Source: Acetobacteraceae bacterium
GTDB taxonomy: Bacteria > Pseudomonadota > Alphaproteobacteria > Acetobacterales > Acetobacteraceae
Direction of reading: 5' to 3'
Length of the DNA stretch: 64,000 nt
Assembly (NCBI GenBank): GCA_027451405.1
Contig: DAIDJM010000035.1
Location: 114,643 to 178,642, forward strand
Shown here: positions 35,171 to 43,099 of the stretch, in pieces
Numbering within the stretch: the stretch's first letter is position 1
How the letters are laid out: every line of letters begins with the position of its first letter
Position numbers and translations under genes: made by a program
The notes under the pieces: model-generated
Database searches by the model: none
Seen by the model: only the letters and a program-made list of their open reading frames with translations
Told to the model about the DNA's origin: nothing

Positions 35171-37942
35171 TCAGTCGCCCAGATCGAAATTCGGATGGGC
35201 GATCTGGTTCGCGAAGTCGGACGGCGGGCGCACGGCGCTTTCACCCGGGTAGGGGCGGGTGAAGTTCGTGGCCTCGTACCAGTCGAGATGGTTCAGCGTC
35301 GCCGGATCGACCGAGTCCGCGCGGCGCATCTTGCCCTGGAACATTTTGGCCTTGAACGCTTCCCACGCGGCCGCCATCGGACTTGCCGTGGTGGCGCTCG
35401 GCGCCACGCCCTGGTCGAGCGGAATTTGATTCTGCACGTGGCTCCAGGGGGCGAAGTTCGGGGTGTCCGTGAAGTCGGTACGCATCGGCGTCGCGATCAG
35501 GTCGTAGGCGTTGAGCGGCTGCAGCCCGAGGATCTGTTCGATCGTCCGGGTCATGTTCACCTGCGTGTAGAAGGTGTGATCGGTCGGACCGTATTGCACC
35601 GCATAGGGGCTCACGATGTAGCCCGGGCTGCGGTGACCGTCGATGTGGTCCACGCCGTTCTGCGCGTCGTCTTCTTCCATGAAGATCGCCGACGAACTCC
35701 AGACCGGGCTGTGGCTGATGATGTCGATGATCCGGCCGACCGCGAGGTCGTTGTCGGCCTGCTCGGCCTGCACGGTGGGCGGACCGCCGGTGTGGTCATC
35801 CATCACCCAGAGGATGCTGAGCGCGGGGACCGTGTTGTTGGCGACATCGTTGTTGAAATCCTGCTGCCACACATCGACCCGCCATTGATCCGGAATGTTC
35901 AGATCGAATTGCGGGAAGGTGGGGTAGAGGTAGTTCGCGACCGCGGGGATCGAGGACTCGACGCGGAGCTGGTTCTCGTAGGGCAGTTTCTTGGTGAAGC
36001 CGCCTTCGTAGGCGAGTGCTGCGCTATAGAACTGGCTCCAGCTCGGCTCGCCGTTCTTCCAGTACTGATTTTCGACGTATTCGCCGTAGATTTTCACGGA
36101 GAGGCCGGCTTGCTCCGCTTCCTGGAAGAGGAAGCCCTTCTGGTTGTAGGCGAGCGCGTCGCCGGCATTGCCGCCCGGATAGGAGCGGACCCAGTCCGGC
36201 GCCTGGATGTCGTCCTGATAGGGCGCCATCGCTTCGACGATCCATTGATGGCCGTCCGCCGACTGGCGGCTCGGATCGTAGAAATTGTCGAGCAGCGGGA
36301 AGCGCTGCACGAGCGCATGCACGTTCGGTGTGACCGGCACGCTGCCCGCCGCGCTGCCGTCGCCGAACACCGCGAGGGTGGGATCGCCATTGCCGGCGGC
36401 GACGTCGCCGAGCACCTGATCGTAGGTGCGGTTCTCGCGGATGATCAGGAAGACGTGCTTGATGGTCGAGGGATCGCCGATGCGGTCGGGGATGGCCTTG
36501 GGCTTCGCGCCCGAACTGCCGGCGCCGGCCTGCTTGATGTTGACCGACAGGTCCCAGTGATTGTTCTGGTACACGCGCGTCGTGTATTCGGCGAGCTTCG
36601 TCGCATCCGGGATCGGCACGATGCTGACGGTGCCGTTGTCCTGGTGCGAGTTGTAGCCGGTGACGCCGTGATCGGTCTCGAACGAGAGGCGCGCGCCGAT
36701 GCCTTTGTCGTTGGCGACGATCAGCGTGTTGTTGGTCGGGTTCAGCACCACCGAGCAGGGCGCGTAGGCCACCGGGATGAGGCCGAGCACCGTGCCGCTG
36801 CCGATATTCACGACCGCGACCGCGTTCGCCTCGTAAAGCGTCACGTAGGCGATGCCGGCGGCCTGGTCGACGGCGATGGCGTTGGGCGAGGCGCCGTAGA
36901 CCGGCTTGCCCTGGCCCGGGATGCCGATCGGCAGGCCGAGATCGATCGTGCGCGTCACCGAGTTGGTGGTGGTGTCGATCACGCTGATCGTGTCGCTGTA
37001 GGTATCGGACACCAGCAATTGCGTGCCGTAGAGCGCCATGCCGGTCGGGTGCAGGCCGACGGGGATGTTGGCCACGACTTTCTGCGAGACCAGGTTGATC
37101 ACCGAGACCGTGCCGGTGATGGCCGATCCGTTGACCGGGTCGGCAACGATCGGGGTGCCGGCGGAATAGACCTGGAAGTCGGTGCTTTTCGCCGGGCGGC
37201 CGCCTTCATTGCTGACATAGGCGAACCGGCCGTTGATCACCAGCGCGTTCGGCGCGTTGCCGACCCGGAACTGGCTGGCCAGGACGGGCGGATTCTGCGT
37301 CAGATCAATGGTGGCGAAGGTGTTGTTCTGGTTGAGCAACGCATAGGCGCTCTTGCCGTCGCTCGAGAAGCCGACGGCGCCCGGATAGGACGTGCTCGGG
37401 CTGTAGAGCTCGCCGCAGGTGCGGCCGTAATCGCCGATCGGGCTGTTGGGGAAGCATTTGATGAAGGAGGTGTTCGGCGGCACCGGCACGCGGGCGAGAT
37501 CGGTGAGCAGGCCGGTCGGGCCGACCGCCGCGAAGGTGACGTAGCTGCTGTCCTGGCTGAACATCAGCATCGAGCCGTCGGCGGAATAGGTAATGCCGTT
37601 ATAGGAGCCGCTGGAATCCTGGAACGGCAGGTAGTTCTGCAGCACGGCGCCGGTGCGCGTGTCGAACACCTCGACGGCCTGGGTCGCGCCCATGGTCAGC
37701 ACCGCGGCGGTGTGGCTCGCGGGGTTGGGGTTGAGCGCAACCGCCTTGGCGCGGACGCGGATTCCGAGATTCACCTGCTTGCCGGCGGGCGAAATGATCT
37801 GGCCGTTCGACACGACATAGGTGCCGTTCGGCTGCAGGCCGACGAAGTAGGTCGGATAGGGCACGGAATGGGCAAAGGCCGGGGCGCTGGCCCCCAGGGC
37901 CAGCAGGCCGGCCAGCGGCCTCAGACGCTTACTGCGTGACAT
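35171..37942 (-). CDS. Exported YncE beta-propeller / phosphoesterase fusion protein
   Basis: 923 residues from ATG 37942, which has GGGAGAG upstream and begins a signal peptide (SRSKRLRPLAGLLALGASAP). Residues about 30-480 form a YncE-like beta-propeller (repeats such as AVEVFDTRTGAVLQNYLP, TVSVINLVSQKVVANIPVG, TISVIDTTTNSVTRTIDLG). From about 490 a phosphoesterase/alkaline-phosphatase-superfamily domain follows, with IKHVFLIIRENRTYDQVLGD at its start (metal site with Asn/Arg), FYDPSRQSADGHQW and IFMEEDDAQNGVDHIDGHRS. This combination is known in bacterial YncE/phosphoesterase proteins; substrate unknown, plausibly a phosphate ester in the periplasm. Direct repeats 280 bases upstream may be a Pho box. 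Confidence 0.88.
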   Translation of the reverse strand: MSRSKRLRPLAGLLALGASAPAFAHSVPYPTYFVGLQPNGTYVVSNGQIISPAGKQVNLGIRVRAKAVALNPNPASHTAAVLTMGATQAVEVFDTRTGAVLQNYLPFQDSSGSYNGITYSADGSMLMFSQDSSYVTFAAVGPTGLLTDLARVPVPPNTSFIKCFPNSPIGDYGRTCGELYSPSTSYPGAVGFSSDGKSAYALLNQNNTFATIDLTQNPPVLASQFRVGNAPNALVINGRFAYVSNEGGRPAKSTDFQVYSAGTPIVADPVNGSAITGTVSVINLVSQKVVANIPVGLHPTGMALYGTQLLVSDTYSDTISVIDTTTNSVTRTIDLGLPIGIPGQGKPVYGASPNAIAVDQAAGIAYVTLYEANAVAVVNIGSGTVLGLIPVAYAPCSVVLNPTNNTLIVANDKGIGARLSFETDHGVTGYNSHQDNGTVSIVPIPDATKLAEYTTRVYQNNHWDLSVNIKQAGAGSSGAKPKAIPDRIGDPSTIKHVFLIIRENRTYDQVLGDVAAGNGDPTLAVFGDGSAAGSVPVTPNVHALVQRFPLLDNFYDPSRQSADGHQWIVEAMAPYQDDIQAPDWVRSYPGGNAGDALAYNQKGFLFQEAEQAGLSVKIYGEYVENQYWKNGEPSWSQFYSAALAYEGGFTKKLPYENQLRVESSIPAVANYLYPTFPQFDLNIPDQWRVDVWQQDFNNDVANNTVPALSILWVMDDHTGGPPTVQAEQADNDLAVGRIIDIISHSPVWSSSAIFMEEDDAQNGVDHIDGHRSPGYIVSPYAVQYGPTDHTFYTQVNMTRTIEQILGLQPLNAYDLIATPMRTDFTDTPNFAPWSHVQNQIPLDQGVAPSATTASPMAAAWEAFKAKMFQGKMRRADSVDPATLNHLDWYEATNFTRPYPGESAVRPPSDFANQIAHPNFDLGD

Positions 37943-38223
37943 CGACAACTCTCCCAAAGGCTTGACGCGGCCGAGCGCGGGCCGGGTCGGGCCGGCGATG
38001 CGGCGGCGACCCCGCGCGAGCGGTGTTTCGGATGAAAGGCTGGTGCCGGCCGGGATGGACCGGGCACGCGAGGTCTTTCCGGTCCCCCAAACCACCGGCG
38101 TCGATCGCGGGCCGGAAATTCGGTGCAGGCGGGGGATTCGTCCCGCACGGGTCCATGACAGGACGGTTAATTTTGGTGGCGTGACCAGTAAAACGCCGTT
38201 CAGTTTCGGTCGTGGCCGGGACT
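37943..38223. other. Long leader of the phosphoesterase gene, no gene seen
   Basis: About 280 bases between the phosphoesterase start and the direct repeats at 38224. An in-frame extension of 51 codons exists but its codon and residue content (SRARSIPAGTSLSSETPLAR) looks non-coding, and the signal peptide begins at 37942. The AT-richer stretch near 38166 (GGTTAATTTTGGTG) may hold promoter elements. Confidence 0.45.
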
Positions 38224-38273
38224 TTGTCAGGTCCCCGTCAGTATTCGCCGGTATTTCGTCAGGATTTTGTCAG
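38224..38273. promoter_or_regulatory. GTCAG direct repeats, candidate Pho box
   Basis: Four heptamers on the plus strand: TTGTCAG at 38224, CCGTCAG at 38235, TCGTCAG at 38256 and TTGTCAG at 38267, with steps of 11, 21 and 11 bases, i.e. the helical phasing of PhoB boxes (CTGTCAT repeated every 11 bases). They lie upstream of the phosphoesterase gene and reach into the sulfotransferase stop codon. Orientation is opposite to that expected for a box driving the phosphoesterase. Confidence 0.35.
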
Positions 38274-39904
38274 AAAGGCCGCGCGTCGAGCAGCGCCGAC
38301 AGCGGGCCGAGCCAGGGGCCGTAATGGCGCCAGCGGCCGACGGCGTTCCGGTTGATGGGCTGGCGGGCCTGCCATTTGCTGGCGGTACGGATGGCGCGCG
38401 CATTGCGGTCGGGGTGGAGGCAGAGCGCGTTCCAGGGCAGCCCGCAGGCGGCGAGCAGGCGGCGGATGACGGGTTCCGGGTCGGCGGTCAGCGTTTCGTA
38501 GTCGATTTCGAGGAAGCGCTCGGGCGGCAGGGTGCGGCGCCAGTGATCGGTGAGCTTTTCGTAGCACCTGATGTAGGCGACGAGCGCGGGCCCGCCGGTC
38601 GGGAAGGCGAGGCCCGGGTTGAAATGGGTCTGATGGATCGAGAGCGCGGTGTCGATCGGCGCGCGGCGGCAATGCAGGATCGTGGCGCGCGGAAAAGCGA
38701 GGTGAACGAGGCCGGCCCAGAGGAAATTGAACGGGCGCTTGTCGGTGATGCGGGCGGCGCCGGGGCCGATGGCGCGGAGCATCGCCAGATAGTCCGCCGC
38801 GGTTTGGTGCAGGAAGGCTGCGTCCCTTCCCTCGCGCAGGGCGTCGTAGAAGCCGGGGCCGCGCTCGCTCCAGAAATTCAGTTCGCCGCCGGGTGCGACC
38901 TCGGGATGGCTCGAGAGGATTTGTTCCACGAGCGTGGTGCCCGAGCGCGGCATGCCGACGATCAGCACCGGCGTGGGGTCGTCGGAACCGGAGGGCTGGG
39001 CAAGACGCTCCGGGGTGAAGGTCGCGATCAGGCGGTCGATTTCGCGCGCGAATTCGGCAGGATCGAACGGGGAGGTGCGGCGGCGCACCGCGTCCGCGTC
39101 GTCGAAATGGCGCATCGCCAGCGCGTAGTCGCCGAGATCGTTCGCGGCTTTGCCGATCGCCAGATGCAGGCGAAGGATTTGCGCGTCCTCGAGGCCGGGT
39201 GTGGCGAGTGCGGCCTGCATGCGGGCGAGGAGATCGGCATCGTCGGCGGTGACGGGCCGGCAGCGGACCAGATCGTAATAGGTGCCGGCCATGCGGGGTG
39301 CGTGCTCGAGGGCGCGGGCGAAGGCGGCGCGGGCTTCGGCGAAGCGGCCGGTTTCGGCGAGGAGCGTGCCGAGCAAATCGTGGGCGATCGCGTTGGCGGG
39401 GTCGAGGGCGAGGGTTTGGCGCAGCCTGCGCTCGGCCTCGGCATCGTTGCCTTCGGCGAGATGCGCGCGGGCCTGGCCGAGCCGGCCGAAGGGGGTTTTG
39501 GGACCGGCCGCGGCCGCGCGGCGGAAGCAGCCGATGGCGGCCTCGCGGTGGCCGAGGGTGAACACCAGCGCGCCGGCGCGAAACCAGGCCTCCGCGAGCG
39601 CGGGGCGCAGTTCGGTGGCGCGGTCATAGGCGGCGACGGCAAAAGGCGTGTCGCCGAGTTTTTCATGGGCGATGCCGAGGCGCAGATAGGCCTCGGCGTA
39701 GCCTGGCTTCGCCTCGATGGCGCACTGGAAGGCCGCGAGGGCCTCGGCGAACAGGCCGGTCTCGAGGCAGGCCAGGCCGAGATCGTGCTGGATGGCGGCG
39801 TCGAAGGGCGCGAGCGAGGCGGCCTGGCGCAAGGGCGCGATGGCATCGGCCGGCCGGCCGGCCTTGAGGAAGCCCGACGCCCGGGCCAGCAGCAACTGGG
39901 TCAT
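38270..39904 (-). CDS. TPR-repeat sulfotransferase
   Basis: 544 residues from ATG 39904. The N-terminal half holds about six to eight TPR repeats (FLKAGRPADAIAPLRQAASL, AYLRLGIAHEKLGDTPFAVA, AHDLLGTLLAETGRFAEARA). The C-terminal half is a PAPS-dependent sulfotransferase: phosphosulfate loop LIVGMPRSGTTLVEQILSSH, TDKRPFNFLWAGL, the 3'-phosphate motif HCRRAPIDTALSIHQTHF and a final YETLTADPEPVIRRLL. TPR-sulfotransferases of this type are widespread in alphaproteobacteria; acceptor unknown. Confidence 0.9.
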   Translation of the reverse strand: MTQLLLARASGFLKAGRPADAIAPLRQAASLAPFDAAIQHDLGLACLETGLFAEALAAFQCAIEAKPGYAEAYLRLGIAHEKLGDTPFAVAAYDRATELRPALAEAWFRAGALVFTLGHREAAIGCFRRAAAAGPKTPFGRLGQARAHLAEGNDAEAERRLRQTLALDPANAIAHDLLGTLLAETGRFAEARAAFARALEHAPRMAGTYYDLVRCRPVTADDADLLARMQAALATPGLEDAQILRLHLAIGKAANDLGDYALAMRHFDDADAVRRRTSPFDPAEFAREIDRLIATFTPERLAQPSGSDDPTPVLIVGMPRSGTTLVEQILSSHPEVAPGGELNFWSERGPGFYDALREGRDAAFLHQTAADYLAMLRAIGPGAARITDKRPFNFLWAGLVHLAFPRATILHCRRAPIDTALSIHQTHFNPGLAFPTGGPALVAYIRCYEKLTDHWRRTLPPERFLEIDYETLTADPEPVIRRLLAACGLPWNALCLHPDRNARAIRTASKWQARQPINRNAVGRWRHYGPWLGPLSALLDARPF

Positions 39905-39954
39905 GTCCCGCCCATACAGGCCGCACCCGGCCCAGAAAACGGGGGCCGTGCGCG

Positions 39955-39977
39955 CCCGGGAGGCAGAGCCTCCCGGG
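39955..39977. repeat. Perfect palindrome at the 3' end of the Sco1 gene
   Basis: CCCGGGAGGC, loop AGA, then GCCTCCCGGG, directly next to the Sco1 stop codon. It shares the core GGGAGGC-3-GCCTCCC with the palindrome inside ccmH. Confidence 0.7.
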
Positions 39978-40565
39978 TCAAGCCGCCAGCCGGCGCAGAT
40001 CCGCGATGGTTCCGTCGATATCCGCGCCCGCGCCGGCGAAATTCGTGACCGCGAGCCGCGCGCGCCCCTGCGCATCGAAGATGTAGACGAGGGTGCTGTG
40101 GATGAAGCGCGGCGGTTCGGGGGTGCAGGCGGCGCGGTAGCGGCGGGTGAGGGCGGCGAGTTCGTCGCGCGTGCCGCGCAGGCCGATCAGGCGCGGCGAG
40201 ACGGCCGAGAGGATGGCACGCAGACGCGGGATCGTGTCGCGCGTTGGGTCGACGGTGACGAAGAGCGCGTGTGGCGCGGCGGGCGAGGGGCCGAGGCGGT
40301 CGACGATCTGCGCGAGGTGGGAGAGGGTGAGGGGACAGAGATCCGGGCAATGCGTGTAGCCGAAGGCGAGCATGACGCTGCGGCCCCGGAATGTTGCTTG
40401 CGTGACATATCCGGTCGAGGCCGTGCTGGTCATGCGGAAGGCGAGCGGCGGCAGCAGGCCGCTCACATCCTGGTTGTGCCAGGGGCGGGACGAGCAGCGT
40501 GTGGCGGCCAGCGCGGCGCCGGCGGCGAGGCTGCGGAGCAGGGAGCGGCGGGGATGGATCGGCAT
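39978..40565 (-). CDS. Sco1/SenC-family copper chaperone
   Basis: Delivers copper to, or reduces, the CuA site of cytochrome c oxidase. 195 residues, N-terminal signal/anchor region with RRSLLRSLAAGAALAATRC (possible twin-Arg or lipoprotein signal). The thioredoxin-like domain has the copper motif YTHCPDLCP (Cys73, Cys77) and the third ligand His156 in RFIHSTLVYIFD. The gene faces away from ctaG-like and the ACIII-caa3 operon a few hundred bases further on, which fits an oxidase assembly role. Confidence 0.92.
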   Translation of the reverse strand: MPIHPRRSLLRSLAAGAALAATRCSSRPWHNQDVSGLLPPLAFRMTSTASTGYVTQATFRGRSVMLAFGYTHCPDLCPLTLSHLAQIVDRLGPSPAAPHALFVTVDPTRDTIPRLRAILSAVSPRLIGLRGTRDELAALTRRYRAACTPEPPRFIHSTLVYIFDAQGRARLAVTNFAGAGADIDGTIADLRRLAA

Positions 40566-40576
40566 GGGGCGATAGC

Positions 40577-41557
40577 TTGAGCGAGGCGCGCGTCTCGCCG
40601 GTGATCACGTTCCGGCGCGGCTTGGGTTCCGGCGCGTGGGGCTGGTGGCTCGGGGCCGGGGCCGCGATCGCGGCGGGCGCCGGCCTGGACGCGGCGAGCC
40701 GGCTCTGGCCCGCGCGGATGCCGGCGATCGGGCCCTATGCGTTTTCGTGGTGGGTGTTTCTGGCGGCGGGGCTCGCGGTTCTCACCTACGCGCGGGGGAT
40801 CGCGCGCGGGATCTGGCCCGGCGGCTGGCGCGTCTGCGCGTTCGCGACCGGGATCGGGCTGATCTATGGGGTGTTGCAGACCCGGTTCGATTATTGGGCG
40901 CAACATATGTTCACGCTGACGCGCGTGCAGCATCTGGTCACGCATCATGTGGGGCCGTTCCTGGTGGCGCTGTCCGAGCCCGGCGCGGTGCTGGCGGCCG
41001 GCCTGCCGCCGGGGCTGCGGCGGATCGCGGGGGCGGGGCCGGTGCGTCGGGCGATGGCGCGTCTGCAATGGCCGCCGCTCGCGGCCGTGCTGTTCGTGGG
41101 GCTCATCTTCGTGTGGCTGATCCCGGGCGTGCTGTTCCGGGCGATGCTGGATACGCGGCTTTACGCGCTCATGAACGCGAGCATGGTGGCGGACGGGCTG
41201 CTGTTCTGGGTGCTGGTGCTGGACCGCGATGCGAGCCGGCTCTCGATTCCCGCCCGGCTGCTGCTGGTGTTTTTCGTGCAATGGCCGCAGATCGCGGGCG
41301 GGGCGGCGATCGGGTTCCTGGCGCCGCTCTATCCCTATTATGCCTATTGCGGCCGATTGTTTCCCGCCGTGTCGGCGCAGTCGGATCAGGAAATGGGGGC
41401 GTTCCTGATCTGGTTTGGAGGCGGCATGATGAGCGTGGCCGCTTCCTATGTCCTGCTGCGGCGGCTGCAGGCTGCCGAAGCCCGCGACGCGCGTTTCAGA
41501 GGCCGGGAATCGGCATCGCTGCGAAGTGAGCAGGGTCGAAACTTGCCAGTGCGATGA
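40577..41557 (+). CDS. CtaG-like (caa3_CtaG) cytochrome oxidase assembly membrane protein
   Basis: 326 residues from TTG 40577 (GGGG eight bases upstream) or GTG 40601. About seven membrane helices. The family look of caa3-type CtaG is clear: WAQHMFTLTRVQHLVTHHVG with several His residues, ALSEPGAVLAAGLPP, FVWLIPGVLFRAMLDTRLYA, SMVADGLLFWVLVLDRD and VFFVQWPQIAGGAAI. Unlike the small periplasmic CtaG of mitochondria-type oxidases, this is the unrelated membrane-type family found with caa3 oxidases. Its end overlaps the convergent regulator gene by 62 bases. Confidence 0.88.
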   Translation: MSEARVSPVITFRRGLGSGAWGWWLGAGAAIAAGAGLDAASRLWPARMPAIGPYAFSWWVFLAAGLAVLTYARGIARGIWPGGWRVCAFATGIGLIYGVLQTRFDYWAQHMFTLTRVQHLVTHHVGPFLVALSEPGAVLAAGLPPGLRRIAGAGPVRRAMARLQWPPLAAVLFVGLIFVWLIPGVLFRAMLDTRLYALMNASMVADGLLFWVLVLDRDASRLSIPARLLLVFFVQWPQIAGGAAIGFLAPLYPYYAYCGRLFPAVSAQSDQEMGAFLIWFGGGMMSVAASYVLLRRLQAAEARDARFRGRESASLRSEQGRNLPVR

Positions 41558-42260
41558 GGCCGCGCGCATCGAGCAGGATCGCTTCCTGCCCGTCGAGCGC
41601 CAGAAGACGCTGATCGCGCAGCCGGCGCAGCGTGCGATTGGCGTGCGGCGTCGACAGGCCGAGCGTGTCGGCAATGATTTCCTGAGTGAGCGGGAAGGCG
41701 ATGCGCTCGCCGTCCCGCGGCCGGCCCTTGTGGAGCAACGCGCAGAGCTCGAGGAAGAAATAGGCGACGCGCTCCTCGGCGCCACGCCGGCCCAGCGTGA
41801 CGAGCCGCTCCTGGGCGAGCGCGGTCTCGCGCGCGGCGATCCAGAACAGGGCCGCGGCGATGCGCGGAAACCGGGTGAGCGTCGATGCGAATTGCTCGAG
41901 CGGTATGGCGGCGACCTCGCTCTCGGTGATGCAGCACACGGAGGCGGCCGCGCGCGCGAGCGAGCAGGACGGGAAGCCGATCACATCTCCGGGCAAACCG
42001 AAGCCGAGAATTTGTCGTCTTCCGTCCGGCAGGACACGATAGCGTGACACGATGCCGCGGCACAGCAGGTAAACGCAGGCCACGTCATTGCCTTCCCGCA
42101 CCAGATCGCGGCGGCGGGGCATCACGCGCGCGGGGGCCTGCCAGGAGGCCAGGCAGTCTCGTTCCGCGTCGCTCAATGCTAAGTATCTGGAAAACTTGGC
42201 CTCCAGAGCCGCCCATGGCGCGTCCGAGAGCCATGGCTGCGGAGCGGTGCCGATGTCCAT
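41496..42260 (-). CDS. Crp/Fnr-family transcription regulator
   Basis: 254 residues. Cyclic-nucleotide-binding-like domain at about 45-150 (LVREGNDVACVYLLCRGIVS, RQILGFGLPGDVIGFP), long dimer helix, and a C-terminal winged helix with LTQEIIADTLGLSTPHANRT as the HTH. Cysteines occur (DCLASW, VACVYLLC, SVCCI), but not the spaced N-terminal cluster of oxygen-sensing FNR, so the signal is unclear. It is divergent from actA with an FNR/FixK-like box between, so it may control the ACIII-caa3 operon and itself. Confidence 0.9.
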   Translation of the reverse strand: MDIGTAPQPWLSDAPWAALEAKFSRYLALSDAERDCLASWQAPARVMPRRRDLVREGNDVACVYLLCRGIVSRYRVLPDGRRQILGFGLPGDVIGFPSCSLARAAASVCCITESEVAAIPLEQFASTLTRFPRIAAALFWIAARETALAQERLVTLGRRGAEERVAYFFLELCALLHKGRPRDGERIAFPLTQEIIADTLGLSTPHANRTLRRLRDQRLLALDGQEAILLDARGLIALASFDPAHFAAMPIPGL

Positions 42261-42294
42261 GCGCCAATCTCCCGATCGCGGGTGCTGCAACGCA

Positions 42295-42308
42295 TTGATC
42301 TGAAGCAA
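42295..42308. promoter_or_regulatory. FNR/FixK-like operator between regulator and act operon
   Basis: TTGAT-CTGA-AGCAA: nine of ten half-site positions match the TTGAT-N4-ATCAA consensus. It is 35 bases upstream of the Crp/Fnr gene start and 121 bases upstream of actA, in the 168-base divergent region. No other such site was noticed nearby. Confidence 0.6.
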
Positions 42309-42428
42309 TGTTCCCGGTCGTCGCGGCCGTGGCGGATGAGGCGGCTCACTGGCGGGGTGACGCAGCCGATGCCAACGCCGATGTTTTCGCGCCGCCGGTT
42401 CGCTCGCCTGCCAGGGGGGCGGTGAGGC

Positions 42429-43088
42429 GTGCGCCAGATTTTCCATCCGGGCGCGGACGCGATCCTGCGGCTGACGATTTTCGGCGCGATGGCGGCGGTC
42501 GCCGGATTTTTCGTGCTCGTCGGCGGGATTCCGAACTCGCTCTACGCGACCGGCGTCGGGCAGGCGCCCCATCAGACGCCGCCCTTCAGTCACAAGCATC
42601 ACGCGGGCGAGCTCGGCATCGATTGCCGCTATTGCCACACGACCGTGACCACGCAGGCAACCGCGGGAATTCCGCCGACCCATGTCTGCATGACCTGTCA
42701 CTCGCAGATCTGGAACAAAGCGCCGATGCTGGCGCCGGTGCGCGACAGCCTCGCCGACGACGTCCCGCTTCGCTGGGTCCGGGTGAACCGTTTGCCGGAC
42801 TATGTCTATTTCAACCACGCCATCCATGTGCGCAAAGGCATCGGGTGCTCGAGCTGTCATGGCGCGGTCACGCACATGCAGCTCACGTGGCCTGCCGAGA
42901 ATTTCACGATGGCGTTCTGCCTGGCCTGCCACCGCCATCCTGAGAGCCGGCTGCGGGAGCCGGATGCCGTTTGGAACATGGAATGGAAGCCGGGCAGCGA
43001 TCAGGCCGCGCTCGGCCGCCGGCTGATGGCCGAATACCACATCGCGTCGGCCGCGCGGCTCAGCGATTGCTCGATATGCCACCGGTGA
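42429..43088 (+). CDS. actA: Alternative complex III pentaheme cytochrome ActA
   Basis: Periplasmic electron-transfer subunit of alternative complex III (quinol:electron acceptor oxidoreductase). 219 residues, GTG start. N-terminal anchor helix (LTIFGAMAAVAGFFVLVGGI), then five heme-binding CxxCH motifs: CRYCH, CMTCH, CSSCH, CLACH and a final CSICH only two residues from the end. Extra His residues (SHKHHAGE, YFNHAIHV) are likely distal ligands. Five hemes is normal for ActA. Heme attachment depends on the Ccm system encoded in the same window. Confidence 0.93.
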   Translation: MRQIFHPGADAILRLTIFGAMAAVAGFFVLVGGIPNSLYATGVGQAPHQTPPFSHKHHAGELGIDCRYCHTTVTTQATAGIPPTHVCMTCHSQIWNKAPMLAPVRDSLADDVPLRWVRVNRLPDYVYFNHAIHVRKGIGCSSCHGAVTHMQLTWPAENFTMAFCLACHRHPESRLREPDAVWNMEWKPGSDQAALGRRLMAEYHIASAARLSDCSICHR

Positions 43089-43099
43089 AGGACACGGCC

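Noticed and set aside
37943..38095. 51-codon upstream extension of the phosphoesterase
   Set aside because: It would bury the signal peptide; ATG 37942 has a good Shine-Dalgarno site.
41496..42260. Oxygen-sensing FNR proper
   Set aside because: The spaced N-terminal cysteines for a [4Fe-4S] cluster are absent, so only Crp/Fnr family is called.
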